Under the pieces are notes generated by a model that was not told the origin of the DNA, made no database searches, and saw nothing but the letters and a program-made list of their open reading frames with translations. From Papilionanthe hookeriana x Papilionanthe teres (Eukaryota; Streptophyta; Magnoliopsida; Asparagales; Orchidaceae), in assembly GCA_022702705.1 (NCBI GenBank), contig CM040439.1, positions 26,936,345-27,000,344 of the forward strand: a DNA stretch of 64,000 bases, in the 5' to 3' direction. Positions 48,506-60,800 of the stretch are shown in pieces. The position numbers and the translations under genes were made by a program. The stretch's first letter is position 1, and each line of letters begins with the position of its first letter.

Positions 48506-48589
48506 AATCTCCACCTCGACCCTCAATTATGAGATTCTAAAGCAGTGATTCCCTCCACCCGGCCCCCCGAGGGGCCCTCAACCGATAGA

Positions 48590-51500
48590 AAGTTCACTAA
48601 GTCCAGACAAGGTGTCCGAACTTAGCTATGGCGCCGCCTCGGTGAGCATGTCGACAGGGTTCTCTTCGGCTGGTATCTTCTCCACCACTATCGAGCCTTT
48701 AGTAACAATGTCCCTTACGAAATGAAGCTTTACATCTATGTGTTCGGATCTTTCATGAAATACCCGATTCTCGGTTAGGTGAATAAGTGCTTCGGTTGTC
48801 ACAAAACACGCTTATCACCTTGATGTATCCCAAGCTCTTCGACCATGCCCTTTAGCCACATAGCTTCTCGATTGCTTCAACCAGCGCCGATGTATTCGGC
48901 CTCCGTTATCGAGAGGGCCACAACCGATCGGAGGTTAGACTTCCAACCGATCGCAAGATCGAAGACAGTGAAGATGAATCCAGCCGCTGACTTCCGGTGT
49001 CAATGCTTCCGCGTAATCGGAATCTACGTAACCGACTACTTTTTCTTCTTCGTCTTCCCGCTTTCAAGAGTAGCCCCAAATCGGCGGTGCCTCTTAAGTA
49101 TCTCGTGATCCATTTTAGTGCTTCCCAGCTGAGCCCGTCCCGGGCTCGCCATGAACCCGCTTACAATACCGACGGCGTAGAAGCAATCTGTCCGCTACAA
49201 ACCATACCATACATGATGCTACCAACCCCATCGGCGCAGGGGACACCCTCCATGTACCTTTTCTCCTCTTCGCCTCCGTGCTCGAGAGTTCGATGAGCCC
49301 GAAGTGTCGTCAATAGATGTTGCAACCTCGCTTAGCCTCGTGCATGTTAAACCTTGTTAGAACCTTCCGAATATATGACTTTCGAGACAAGAATAAGCTA
49401 CCCTTTTTCTTGTCTCCGGTAATCTCCATACCTAGGATCTTCAGTAATCGGTCCTGAGTCCTTCATGTCAAATCTGAATCGAGCATACCTTCGATCTTCT
49501 CGGACTTCCTCCTCGCTCCCCGCCGGCTACTAACATATCATCCACATAAAGGAGCAGGTACGTACCGATTTCACCGTCTTGCTACTTCATGTACACACAG
49601 CCGTCGTAGCTGCTTCTGACAAAACCGATCTTTAGCATGAAATCATCAAATCGTTTGTACCATTGTCTTGGGCTTTGTTTCAGCCCATACAATGTCTTCT
49701 TCAGCAAACAAACTTTCGTCCTTCGTCTCGTGTGTGTCGTACCCATCCGGCCGGTCCATGTAGATGGTTTCTTCAAGCTCTCCATGCAGAACGCAGTCTT
49801 AACATCTAGCTGTTCTAATTCCAAGTCAATCGAACTCGCTAGTGCTAAGACTATCCTAATCGAGCAGTGCTTCACCACGGCGAGAAGATTTCGTCGAAGT
49901 CAATCCCTTCAACCCGTGTGAATCCTTCGCAACGAGTCCGGCTTTGTACTCGATCCTCTCGCACTCGGCGTGCCTTCCTTCTTCTTAAAGGTCCACTCGC
50001 AGCTCAACTACGCGTTTGTTCGTTGGTCGATCCACAAGTTCCTGTGCTTTGTTCTTCATCGTAGAGGCCATTTCCTCATCCATTGCCTCTTCCCACTCGT
50101 GTCTTTCCTCGCTCTTCGTGGCTTCCTCGTAGCTGTTTGGTTCGCTTCTTCTATCACTTCGAAGAACACTCGCAGCAAAGGAGATCATATCCGCATGGCC
50201 ATATCTCTCCGGCGGTCCGATAGTTCTCCTTTGTCCGTCCCTTACTAAGTCGTAGTCGTCGGATCTTCTTTCCGGTTCGACCACTTGTCGGTCTTCCGCC
50301 ACTTCGTCTCGATCGTTCACAATTGTCCTTCGATCACCAAAGTTTGTCGTGCAGCCTCCACCTCAATCGACGAATCCTCCTTAGTGACACTCGTCCCCGG
50401 TAACATAGCTTCGCAGATTCCCCATTTTGGACTCATCGAATGTCACATCCCTACCGATGATGCATTTTTGTTGATCTAGGCACCAAAGTTTGTAACCTTT
50501 GGTTCCAGTGGGTATCCGATGAAGATGCACTTCAAAGCCCTCGCTTCCAAACTTATCCCGTCTTACGCGAGCGTATGCAATACATCCAAAAACTTTAAGA
50601 TTATCATAGTTACTCGGCTTTCCGTACCACATCTCCAAAGGAGTCTTCATATCAACAACTGTCGATGGGCATCCGTTGATAAGGTAGCGAGCGGCCGACA
50701 CAGCCTTCGCCTCGCAAACTTTTGGGTAGACTCGCATTTAACAAAGATGCACCGCACTCTCTCTAGGAGAGTCCCGTTCATCCTCTCGCCCAGCCGTTCG
50801 CTGAGGAGTGTTCCGGACCGTCTTGTGCCTCGTGATGCCATTCCTCCCGCACTGCTCTCCCCAACCGCTCCGAACAAGATCGAAGCCATTGTCGGTTCTC
50901 GAGTGCTTCGGCCTTTGCTCCCATCTTATTTTCTGTGAGAGTTAACTAGCTCCTCGAATCGTCGAAAAGCTTCATCTTTGTTTTTGTGATAAAGACCCAT
51001 ACCTTCCTCGGTGTAGTCATCGATGATAGACATGAAGTACCTTCCTCCTCCATGAGTCCGAGTTCTAGCTGGCCCCATAGATCACCGTGTACATAATCAA
51101 GAGGTTTCTTCGATGTATGTATTCCAGTGGAGAACTTTACCCCGTGGCCTTCCCCAGACACATTGTTCACTGCAACTCCGGCTCATCGACCCGATCTCCG
51201 CATAACAGGTTCTGTTTGGACAATTCCTGTAAGCCCTTTTCACTTACATGCCCCAGCCTCATGTGCCATAGTCTGGATCTCGTCAGCTCGATCGAACCGC
51301 ATTCGAGAAGTTCCCGATCACAGCTTCTTCCAACAAGCGGAGTATAACCCATTCTTTCTGACTCCTTTCATGACTATGAGAGAGCCCTTAGCTACCCTGA
51401 TACAACTATTCTCTGTCTTGAATGAGTGTCCATTCGACTCCAGCGTCCCTAAAGAAATTAAATTTCTTTTAAGTTCTGGGACGTACCTGACATGCTGCAG

Positions 51501-52532
51501 TATCCATTCAGCTCCATCGAACATCTTTATTCCGATCGTCCCGTCGCCGATCACCTTACTGTGCTTTATCGTCTCCAAGTAGAACGGATCCACCATTCGC
51601 CGCCAGTAGTGTCTCGAACCGCCTGTGAGGACACATGTGAAAAGAGCACCCTGAGTCAAGGATCCATTCCTTGCTAGATTCGCATTCTCGTGATCACCGT
51701 AGCTTCGACTCGAATCATAGCCGTCCGAGACTATGCTTGCTTCTCCGGAATCTTTAGGCTTCTCCCGAAAGCCTTTCTTTCTATCCGGATGATCCTTCTT
51801 AAAATGACCTTCCTCGCGGCAATGGTAAGACTTGTAGGATCTCTTAGAAGACCGACCTCTACCATTTCTTCCGGACCTCGATCTTCCCCGATCACTTTTA
51901 AAACCTTTCATGCTCGATCTTCCTCTAACCATCGATCGTCTCCGCCGGTTTCCTCCTTCGTATCGTGCTTCTTCGAAGCTCTTTGGCTCGATCAATGATC
52001 GAACCTCTTCCGCAGTAATCGTCCGCGCCCTTCCATAGAGCATCGCATCCTCGAACCGCTCGTAGCTCTTAGGAATAGAGCCTAGCAGACAGCAGCTGCC
52101 TTGTCCTCGTCATCCATCTTGACGTCGATGTTCTCAAGATCATCTACGATCTTGTTGAACTCGTCGATCCGCTCCGAGACGGATTTGTCTTCGTGCATTT
52201 TGAAGGAGTATAAGCGCCGCTTCGTAAAGAGCCTATTAGCTAAAGACTGGTCGGGCAGAGTACCTCGAGTTTGGCCCAAAGTGCTCGAGCCGTTGTCTCC
52301 CTCGACACCTCCCTCGTAACCTTATCGCCCAAGCTCAAGATTATCAAACTATGAGCTTTCTCCAGCATGCCAATCTTCTCTTCTCTCGTCATGTCTGGCC
52401 GGCAATGCCGCCGGCCCTCGCAAGGCTTCCGCAACGCCCCGCCGAACCAGCGAGAGCTCTCATCTTTACTCTCCACGGACCGAAGTCATTCTTTCCCGTG
52501 AACTTCTCGATGTCGAATTTGGTGGAACCCAT
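48590..52532 (-). pseudogene. Copia-B gag-pol, frameshifted
   Basis: Gag starts at 52532 (MGSTKFDIEKFTGKNDFGPW). Then come a leucine-rich gag core, a damaged zinc knuckle (YHCREEGHFKKDHP, first and last cysteines lost), and a protease with DSG readable in another frame near 51645. The GAG-pre-integrase region (RLWHMRLGHVSEKGL) and integrase pieces to 50381 follow. RT has QLDVKTAF, KKTLYGLKQSPRQWYKRFD and a YVDD box near 49540. The RNase H end near 48870 reads EAEYIGA and WLKGM. Several shifts and stops prevent translation. Such small shifts in an element with fresh LTRs could also be sequencing error. Confidence 0.88.
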
Positions 52533-52617
52533 CGTCCCCGCCAAACACCTCTTCTTCGTCGTTGGCCGCGAACACCTTCACGCGAACGCCTCTAGCCAAG
52601 AAGTATCGATCTTCCCA

Positions 52618-52629
52618 CGTACGGCGCCA
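52618..52629 (-). promoter_or_regulatory. Copia-B primer binding site
   Basis: TGGCGCCGTACG two bases inside the 5' LTR end. TGGCGCC is not the usual copia Met-tRNA site. Which tRNA it matches beyond these bases I cannot say. Confidence 0.6.
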
Positions 52630-52631
52630 AT

Positions 52632-53252
52632 TGTTGTGGGATATGTACTTCCCGATATAGAAATAAAACGCAAAGAGCACAAGCAAACACAAATCGTTTA
52701 CGTGGTTCAATCCAACCTGGATCTACGTCCACGGGAGGAATCAATCAAGTAGTTCACTAAGGTAAAAGAAATGGAGAATACATAGCTTATACATAGAGAT
52801 GAGTCCTCATCTTCCTTCTATAGCCTCCCCTCAAGCGACACCTTGATACAAGGCCTCAAGATGCTCTCCTCCTCTCTAACTCTCTAGCTATTCTCTCCTC
52901 CTTAGCTTCTTTTTCACTCTTTAGAAAACCCACACTAAAGCCTCCCTTCCTCTCATCTATTTATAGTAGATCAGATTACATTATAATATACTATAAATAG
53001 ATGAGCGTAACCTTTAAGAATTGCATGGCTTCCACATGTCCACCCTTTGAGTCCTCCATCGCATGGTTTCCACATGTCCTTTCACATGTCCTTCTTCCAC
53101 CGCATGGCCTCCACGTGTCCTTCCACATGTCCTCTTCTGTGGTATTCCATAATGAGGTGGCACCTTCTAAAGTCAACAAAAGAGGCTTTAAAGTAAGGAG
53201 GAGTTTAAGAGTGCTTACTTGCCTTAATGACTAATTGGGGGTCAAAACAACA
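52632..53252 (-). repeat. Copia-B 5' LTR (621 bases)
   Basis: Partner of 47883-48505, with TATAAATA on the minus strand at 52958-52965 driving leftward transcription. Confidence 0.93.
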
Positions 53253-53258
53253 TGAAAT
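53253..53258. repeat. Target site duplication TGAAAT, right copy (copia-B)
   Basis: Partner of 47877-47882. Confidence 0.85.
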
Positions 53259-54879
53259 GAATGAACAACGAGTGAATGGTCATTTTTTATTATTATTATT
53301 TACTCTTTCTTGTTTGGTTATGCATATTGATTATAAACATGCAAGCTAATTAGCCTATATGTTTATTGGAATGATCTCATATGTAAAGTTCATTTGCCTT
53401 GAAGATTTATAATTTAGTGAAATGCTGATTTGATATTATTGTGAGCTTATTTGCAAATGATCATTTTCTTTCTTGGTATTTAAAACAACCCTTGGAATAG
53501 CTTATTTAAGAGCGGCCATTCTTTCATGAAGTGCTTAATTAGTAAAAATAATAAAAAGTGGGTGTACTCCAATATCAGTACTATTTGGACTTAGGGAATC
53601 TGAATATTTTTTTTGTAAAATCTATTTATGGGCCATTTAACCTGTTTTATAGCGATTTGAGAATTTTAAAATATAAGTTTGCTACTTGGGGCTTTTATTG
53701 GTATAATTATGCAAAGGGTTGAATGGCATGTATTTAAGTAGGTAGTTACCTGCGTTGTACATTGTTTCTCTGTGCTTATTTGCACCTCATATAGTTCTTT
53801 TGTGCTTGCATGATTGCACGTAATTTGATTATTATATGCTTACATACTATACATCATGTCTATACGTTTACATATATGATACTTCAAACCTTTAAATGTT
53901 ATCGTCTCTAATAGGACGATCTCTAATATCTTAATGTTTGAACCATTTCAATCATATACATAACGAAAATTTATATATTATGAATAATTTGGAGGCATTT
54001 GCATTCATACCACTTGATTCCTTGGGCATATTTATATCTAACACACTGAGCTTTAATTTCTTTACTTATGCATCCTTATACTCATGCATGAAAAGCTATA
54101 TTGATAATCTCTTGATATGCTACGAGAGACTCGAGCGTTATGATTGTAGGTTTGGGTGTTAGACATGTAAATGTATAAGAGTTTGTGTGATATACGTATT
54201 CTACTAATGTCTTCAATACAAGGGAATTCAATGGTGAAAGTTTTGAAGATTTCATACTTCGTTTGGTGGAAATGTGAAAAGCAAAGTTTATGCGATGCGT
54301 GAATATACAAGATATACAAGACCCAGAGGCATGTTTGTTTTGATTATGAATTGATGGATGTAGAATATGAGAGTCTTTTCTCTGTTATTATTTCAATGAT
54401 CCTTGCTGAGCCTTAATACCTTTTTTTTAGAAAGATTTACATACAAATCACTGTATAAAACATAGAGATAATCCATAACAGCTTTATGCCAAATAAAGGC
54501 GAAGGCATGAGGATGGCTTGAGAGTTAATTCTCGAGCAACCCATGTGGTTGTTATTGAGATGGACAAATTCTACTTGGGAGAATTATGTGCATACCGTTT
54601 AATTCCTATATATTTATATACTCGAGTTAAACTTCATTTTCCAATTTTAATAATTATACAGCTCAAATCCTCTTGAGCCGTAGAATTGTATTGAATGTTT
54701 GCCTCCTTTGTGGTGCTTGGGTGTGACGATCGGGTATGAGCTTCTTTTCCATTAAGCTATGACGAAGATAAGTTTTCATTTGATGGCTATTTGGATCCTT
54801 TTTAAAATAATTACAGAATCAAAGAATTATAGTGTATGGGTTCTTTTGTTACATAATGTTTAAGGACAATTGTGATCTT

Positions 54880-55200
54880 GTTGAAGTTAATTTTTTGTTA
54901 GATGAGATATATGGATTGAGTTGTTTAGTTGGTTGATTTAAATAGCAACTTTATAACATAGCTGGAATTTACCTTCAGAGATATGACATACATGAATTGA
55001 GCTCTTTGGAGTGGGTCAATTTAATTGTCATCTTTGTAGGCATGCTAAAGTTAACTTTCAGCTGCAGGAAATGCATAAATAGAGACTTTTGAAATGTGTT
55101 GATTTAATTATTATTATTGGATTTTGCTGAAATCGACTTGTGGTTGCATGAAATATATGGGTTGAAACCTGTAGAGAGTGCTGATATAAGTCTTATTATA
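54880..55200 (+). repeat. About four degenerate units of about 82 bases in element 3
   Basis: Phrases like atatggattgag, catgaattgag, atgcataaatagag and atatatgggttg recur at 54908, 54991, 55071 and 55154, each followed by a GGTCAATTTAATT-type and a gctgaaatt-type segment. No gene. Confidence 0.55.
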
Positions 55201-56349
55201 TGTTATCACGGGTGAGACTGTAAGCATGCACAAATTGAGGTCGGATGCACCTACATCACTTGTGTACTATGAAAGTACTATCACTTTGCATTCCTTCTCT
55301 CTTTATATATATATATATTTGAAACTATACATTTTTTTTAATGGCAAGGGGATTTACATATCCTTAAATCACATGCAAATTCTAGAAGTATTTACATACA
55401 TGCTTCTCAACTTCTGCATATATTTGCATACTTGAGGGGTGAATCCTATGTGAAGCTTTGAGTCTGACTTAAATTATAAATTAAACACTACTCTTCTTCT
55501 CTTTCAATGTTTGGATATGTATATGGATCATCGATTGATCTTAAAATAAAAATGAAATTTTTCCTTGCATTAAAACTATTGAGGAAGGCTTGGGTGGAGA
55601 CTTCCCAAGCAACCCATATACAAATGCAAGGATGGTGTTAATTAAAGTGAACCATGTTAAAGTTACGTATTATATATATGAAACACATAGGGATTGAATT
55701 ATAAGGCATGCAAACTTTCATAGCATTCTCATATGCTTTTCTTAGTATCAATGAGGGAGATATTAGGTTCAAATGGAGACCTTCACAATGCGGCTCTATG
55801 CGGATTATCGAGCGGGCTATAAGTTGGAAATGTGGGACAAAGGCGATGATGCAAAAAATTATTCTCAGCTTTTTTTTATAGCTGAAATATTTTAATCAAT
55901 AATCAATTAAAGAAGCCCTTTAAACCCTTTGAGTCGTTGGTAATTCTATCCCCGCCCTTATGAAATTTGTGAACTAACAATAGATACTACATTTTTGAAA
56001 GTTTAGATACAACATACAAATACTGCACTTTCGAAAGTTTAGATACTACTTATAGTTTCACCCATCGATTAAGTGGTAGGGATTAGAATTGTCCGATTCT
56101 AGAATAATCTGCTGATGACTTTTAATTGATATTGATATATATATATATAAACTTTGACGTTTTGGTTGCCTGTGAGATTAACGAGAATATAAAGTCAACA
56201 GTTGAGCCCATCCCCAATTGAATTCTCATTTCCCCACTCTAATTTTCATATGCTTATTGTTTATTCTTTTATAGTAAAATTTATTTCTTAATATCTATAC
56301 ACTTGTAATACGACAATTACTATTTGCTTTGAATCATTAACAGAATCAG

Positions 56350-56520
56350 CCAGGTACATAGCTCTTTCTTTCTCTTTATTGCATTTTACTACACAACTAT
56401 TTCTTTTTCTTATTTCACTTTACTACACAGCCATTTTTTTTCTTTAGTGTACTTTACTACACAGTTATTTCTTTCTTTTTACTTTACTACGCAGCTCTTT
56501 CCTTTTTTTTACCTTATTGT
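56350..56520 (+). repeat. Four units of about 40-45 bases with TTTACTACACAG
   Basis: The word actttactacacag recurs near 56384, 56427, 56450 and 56483, separated by T-rich runs. It is in the same relative place as the repeats at 9060-9260 in element 1. Confidence 0.75.
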
Positions 56521-57732
56521 ACTGTATATATACATCCACCTATACTCATGCTTTTAATTACCGCTTTTCTAACATGTTTATACAGTACCATAGATTAACA
56601 AATGTAGAACGCATGCTTGGGGTTGGATTCTACAATAAATAATAGAAACACCACTTTTAATCTCAACACATTTGAAAAAAATTCCATAATAAAGCATTTT
56701 TAAAACCTCAAATAATATTTTCAAACTCCAATAAATTAACAATAACATATGTTCTCTATTCTTTCTCTACTTTTCTTGGAACGAGGTAACGACATGACCA
56801 AGTGACGACTCATCTCCGAGCAGTGGTTGAGACGACAACGAAAAGCGAAGGAAGCCTCAACGAAACTTTCCTTAGACTTAATATAACAGTCTATAGGACT
56901 TCGAGGCGGTCTGACTAACGCGACATAAATCCTCACCTTATCTTTTAGGTCTTTGCACGGCTATGTCGTGCAATATTAGTCATAACGCTTTTAGAATTTC
57001 GAGGTTGTCATGCGACACGAAATAAATCATTCTATCTTCTTAGGCTATTTGCACGGTTGGCTATCGTGCGAGTGTAAGCCCTAAGTAATAAAGTTGGCAT
57101 GATTAAACATTAAATAACTTCATTTCAAAGACATAAAACCAAACAAATATGATAGTTGAGAAGTCATTTGAGATTCTTCTCAAAATCTATGACTTCCTTA
57201 ACTTCTTCGTTCATTTGGATCCCAAAATAAATTGTTCCTATCTTGAGCCGTTCCCTTTTGACTTTCTCGCGTTCATCTTTGAAAACTTGAACATTGAAAT
57301 TCTTAAAAGCAGAACCATTAATCTTAATCAAGAGTTTTCTTAAGTGACTCCCGTCATTTAAGATGTAATTAACTATATGGGCTTACCTCTATAGGGAACT
57401 TCAAAACCCAGCTTAATATAAACCCTATTTAATCTTTATATGAAATAGGAGAATTTATCCGCTTATAAAAAAATGGTTTTGCAAATCGAAAGGATACCGT
57501 AGATTCTTTAGTTTATTTAATCGAGCTCCACTATTCAAGTGATGTGTCTAGCTTTCGGGATAGATGCATTACTTGCGGTGTTGTGTTTTTTTAATTTAAA
57601 TTATTGAATGTATGCTATCTTACTTATCTTATTTTTAAAAAATTAAAATATTATTATTTTTAAAAAGACATATACCCTATTACTTTAAATTAAATCTAAA
57701 AAATTAAAAATTTCAAAACTGTCGACAGGTAC

Positions 57733-58026
57733 AAGACTGGATTTGTTGAAAAAGACTTTTAATAGAGGCATGATATTGCACATACAATGAGAGTTGTAAG
57801 CAGATATATATTTAGGAAAGAGCCTAGAGGTACAAGACTATGTTGACGTTGATATGTCGACTAAGAGTGTTACTCTTGAGAAACTGAAGTTATGTTCAGT
57901 CAGTTGGTCTTCTAGCTTGAAGACAGAGACTTTGAGTTACAGAGATGAACGATACCATATCTGAGGAAAAGAGTGATGCAACCAGTGGATGATGCATTCA
58001 GTGTCTCAGCATCCAAGTAGAAAAAT
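57733..58026 (+). pseudogene. Copia-A pol remnant right of element 3
   Basis: It resumes with YKTGFVEKDF, the RT stretch that follows the interrupted codon. After a deletion comes DMSTKSVTLEKLKLC (near 57865-57910), matching the conserved end of copia RNase H. Then about 110 bases lead to the 3' LTR. Confidence 0.8.
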
Positions 58027-58846
58027 TGTTGGGTAATGTGGAGCCTGGTCCACTACCTCCAATTGACGTTCTAGCATCGATGACAATGTATTTAATTGGA
58101 ATTGTGTTTCCTAGATTAAGTGCTCAGCCGTTTCCTTCCAAGTAAAGATTCTCACCCAATCCCTCTTCTACTTGCTCGGTTTGGTCCATTCCTTAAATGG
58201 CGTTGAATTGAGATATATAAAGTAATACATAAAGGAATCACGAGGGCAGATCTAGACCACCTTCTTCTTCGTTTTGTGGCCTTCTTCGCTGTGACGCTTA
58301 CAGAAATAGATCTCTCAAGGCAGCTTATTTTTCGCTCTCTGCTTCTCCTACTGTGTGTGTGCAAAAAAGATGAGCAGGAAGGCTGGTAGAAGAAGGGAGG
58401 GAATTCAGGAGGTTTTTGGTTCCCGTGCATGTGTTTTTCGGCGTGAAGGGTGCTGCTATTCCCATGTGGGTGCTGATCTTTGGCATCGGCTTTAGATAGC
58501 AGAAGGAGATCACACGTTTTGGGCTTCACTTGTTTTTCTTCTTCTATATTGCTCTCAGAGTGATTAGATTCTCATGTTTCTTCCCACCTCTTCGGCAGTG
58601 GCTCTCGGCTAGAGAGATAGAGAGAGAAAGAGTGGAGAAAAAGGTAGAGAGGGGAAGGAAGAAAAAAGAGTTTTCTTATAACATTGAGGCGATCGACACG
58701 TGTAATTGCCCAAATTAATAAAATCCTCTGCAGCTCCGCCAACATAGACAATTTGTCCAATCACGTAAATCTGTGTGTTCTCTGTTTTTTGGTTTGTGAA
58801 TTTCTCATTCTAATTTTTCACTTTATTGCCGTTATTTTTCACAACG
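58027..58846 (+). repeat. Copia-A 3' LTR (820 bases)
   Basis: Starts TGTTGGGTAATGTGGAGC and ends TTTTTCACAACG. Shorter than the left LTR because it lacks the 43060-43255 block. Followed by CAAAT. Confidence 0.9.
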
Positions 58847-58861
58847 CAAATAACTTTAAAT

Positions 58862-59640
58862 CACTACGGGAAAAGTTATAATCGACGGCATAACTGACGA
58901 CTTTGTATGCATCACAGATAGAGTGTAAAATTTTCACGGTTTAGTGGCGAATAATTAAACTATTAATGTTTGATTGTATTACTATTCTTACAATAGTCGC
59001 TTATTAATAGATATAATTTCGACGGTTTATTTAAACTTACCGTCGTTGTATACCGTCGGTTACAGTCTAAAATAATACCCACGGTTGTGTGAAGTTACTA
59101 AACCATCTTAAAGCATCCATATTACCGCCTAAAATTTTAAATTCTTCAATTCTCCATTGGCTCCTCTTTCCACTCCCAGTTTCGCCCAAACTCTCAGCGT
59201 ATTAGCTCCTCCTCTCTTGGTCGTCCTAAATCCCTCCTGACTCCTCTTCCCTCTGCCAGCGCCATCGTTGCTTACAGAAACCACCGAAACCTTCATCGAT
59301 GGGATCGCGACTTATAGAGTTCACCGAAATCCTCATCCTTCCGTTCCACCCTTTCCAAAACCATTGGGTAAGGTATTATTGTTTGTGCCAATTTTGCTCT
59401 TTGCTTGTTTCTCCTCTCCCAGTTTCGCCCAACATATTGTTTTCATCATTATGCAGTCAGTCTTCATTCGAGCTAATGAGAAGACAACTACGAGATCGTA
59501 GCTTACAATGACCACATCTTTCTCATCCTTTCGCTCCGCTCCTATCTAAAACCCATTAAGAAAGTAAGGTTGCTTGTGTCGTTATTCCTATACTTGTTTT
59601 GGAAAACTTGTGAGGGAGGTAAGCTTGCTCGCACCATGGG
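58862..59640. mobile_element. CACTA (EnSpm/CMC) transposon end
   Basis: CACTACGGGAAAAG at 58862 matches the CACTACaaGAAAA-type terminus of plant CACTA elements. Behind it are subterminal words of the cgacgg/ccgtcg type in both orientations (58884-59060), as expected for transposase binding. The pyrimidine-rich part 59140-59560 has two partial duplications (cccagtttcgcccaa at 59178 and 59416). No transposase and no matching right end were found, so it is a fragment. Confidence 0.6.
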
Positions 59641-60800
59641 CTGTGAAATCGGCTCGAGATCTTAAATCTCTAGAAAATTGGATCAAATTTTAGCTAGGAT
59701 CAAACCATTCGAGCCGAACTCGAGCCAAATTAATGGATTGAATTTATTTCAATCAATTCTCGGCTCGGATTGGAAGCATATCGATATCGAAATAAATTCT
59801 TATGTATTTTCATATTTAAAACCTATACTTTTAGTTTTACATGCAGAATACAATACTAGAGCTATGAATTTAGCTCGAATAGTATTAATCACTCGAAAAT
59901 TAATTCAAATTTTGGGGCTCGGATCGTGAACAAATCGAAATAAATAAGCCGAGCTAACAGCAAAAATTTAGGATTGATTTTTTTCAAACCGGCCTCAGCT
60001 CGGCTTGAAATTGGATCACTAATAGGCATAGTGATGTTAAGGCTGTGAATTCAAAGAATATAACTCTAAGATCATTAATCACTCAAAAATTGACTTGAAT
60101 TTTGCTCATATCGAGATCATATCAAAATAAACTAGCTGAGTTAAGAGCCATAATTTTGAATCAAATTTTTTTCGAGCCAATTTGAGCCAACCTTTGCTCG
60201 GCTTGGGCTCGAAATCAGATGGTTAACAATCATAACGATCAGCACAGATTTTTTGCTTGAGCGGAGAGGCGGAGGTTTGAATCTCCAATTTTCATAAAAA
60301 AATAATTAAAAAAAAACTTTTTTTTTACTAATGATTTGGTCAGGCGGGCCAATACAGGTTCGAGCCTGACCGTTTTGGCTCACAAGCAAAAAATTGCATT
60401 TGAGCTGGCTTGTTTACAATTCGAGCCTACTTGAAAATCGAATTGATCCACACCAGATTGGATTGATGCAGGATCTGATTTCATACACTCATTTAGCAAT
60501 GATATGTGTAAAGATAAAATGATTTAGCGCTTAGCACTTTTAAAGTTTGTGTTATACATCTTGGGAACTTGTGGTTTTTAAAGTTTATGTTATACATGTA
60601 GTATGTATGGTAGGTCTATGAATTTAGCTTGAACAACGACAATAGCTCAAAAATTAATTCGAAGTTTGACTCGTACATAAAGTTTGGATAGAAATAAATG
60701 CGTCCAGCTGCGAGCTAAAATTTTGGAACGAATTTCTTTCGACCCGACTTATGCTCGGCTCAAAATCAGATCGTTCAACTTCTTACCGATGTTAGGTATG
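59640..60800 (+). repeat. Degenerate tandem repeats of about 190 bases
   Basis: Units start near 59850 (gagctatgaatttagctcga), 60040 (ggctgtgaattcaaag) and 60610 (ggtctatgaatttagcttga). Each runs through aattaattcaaattttg-like, aaataa...gagcta-like and ctcggct...aaatcagat-like segments. A block at 60230-60600 interrupts them. It may be internal to the CACTA element. No gene. Confidence 0.6.

Larger units (their letters stand above)
47883..53252 (-). mobile_element. Copia-B: complete-length Ty1-copia element, innermost insertion
   Basis: The element is 5370 bases with LTRs of 623 and 621 bases, ends TGTTG...CAACA, and a 6-base duplication TGAAAT. A polypurine tract (48506-48517 on the minus strand, GAGGTGGAGATT) and a PBS starting TGGCGCC (52618-52629) are present. 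The domain order on the minus strand is gag, protease, integrase, RT, RNase H, as in Ty1-copia. The LTRs are nearly identical, so it is young, but the coding region is full of small frameshifts. It is the most GC-rich element here, unlike its AT-rich host. Confidence 0.93.
45840..57727 (+). mobile_element. Element 3: LTR-like insertion inside copia-A, holding copia-B
   Basis: It starts TGTTGACCTC and ends TGTCGACA, so the ends are TG...CA with a 7-base inverted match. Duplications are GGTAT (45835-45839) and GGTAC (57728-57732), and removing the element rejoins the copia-A codons for Arg-Tyr-Lys. Without copia-B it is about 6.5 kb. The start matches element 2 over several hundred bases (45843-46600 against 16139-16900), and the end matches element 1 (57340-57590 against 9600-9860). 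No second LTR, PBS or pol is seen, so it may be one giant solo LTR. Inside are AT-rich non-coding DNA, tandem repeats (54880, 56350) and a (TA)n tract. Confidence 0.7.
42922..58846 (+). mobile_element. Copia-A: decayed Ty1-copia retrotransposon, outermost of three nested insertions
   Basis: It has two LTRs, a 5-base duplication CAAAT, and a PBS matching initiator methionine tRNA. A broken gag-pol follows, interrupted at 45840 in the middle of pol by element 3, which itself holds copia-B. Without these insertions copia-A is about 4.0 kb, short for the superfamily. Most of integrase, RT and RNase H is deleted (a jump at about 45475-45490, and another after 57770). The right LTR ends CACAACG, a mutated CACAACA. 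Confidence 0.88.

Noticed and set aside
45840..57727. Element 3 as a DNA transposon with TGTYGAC inverted ends
   Set aside because: Only seven bases are inverted, and the 5-base duplication with TG...CA ends fits LTR integration better than any plant DNA transposon superfamily I know. Not fully excluded.
60240..60310. tRNA-like phrase gcttgagcggagaggcggaggtttgaatc-type followed by A runs, a possible SINE or tRNA
   Set aside because: A-box-like and B-box-like words are too close together and no cloverleaf can be drawn. Kept only as a curiosity within the repeat region.
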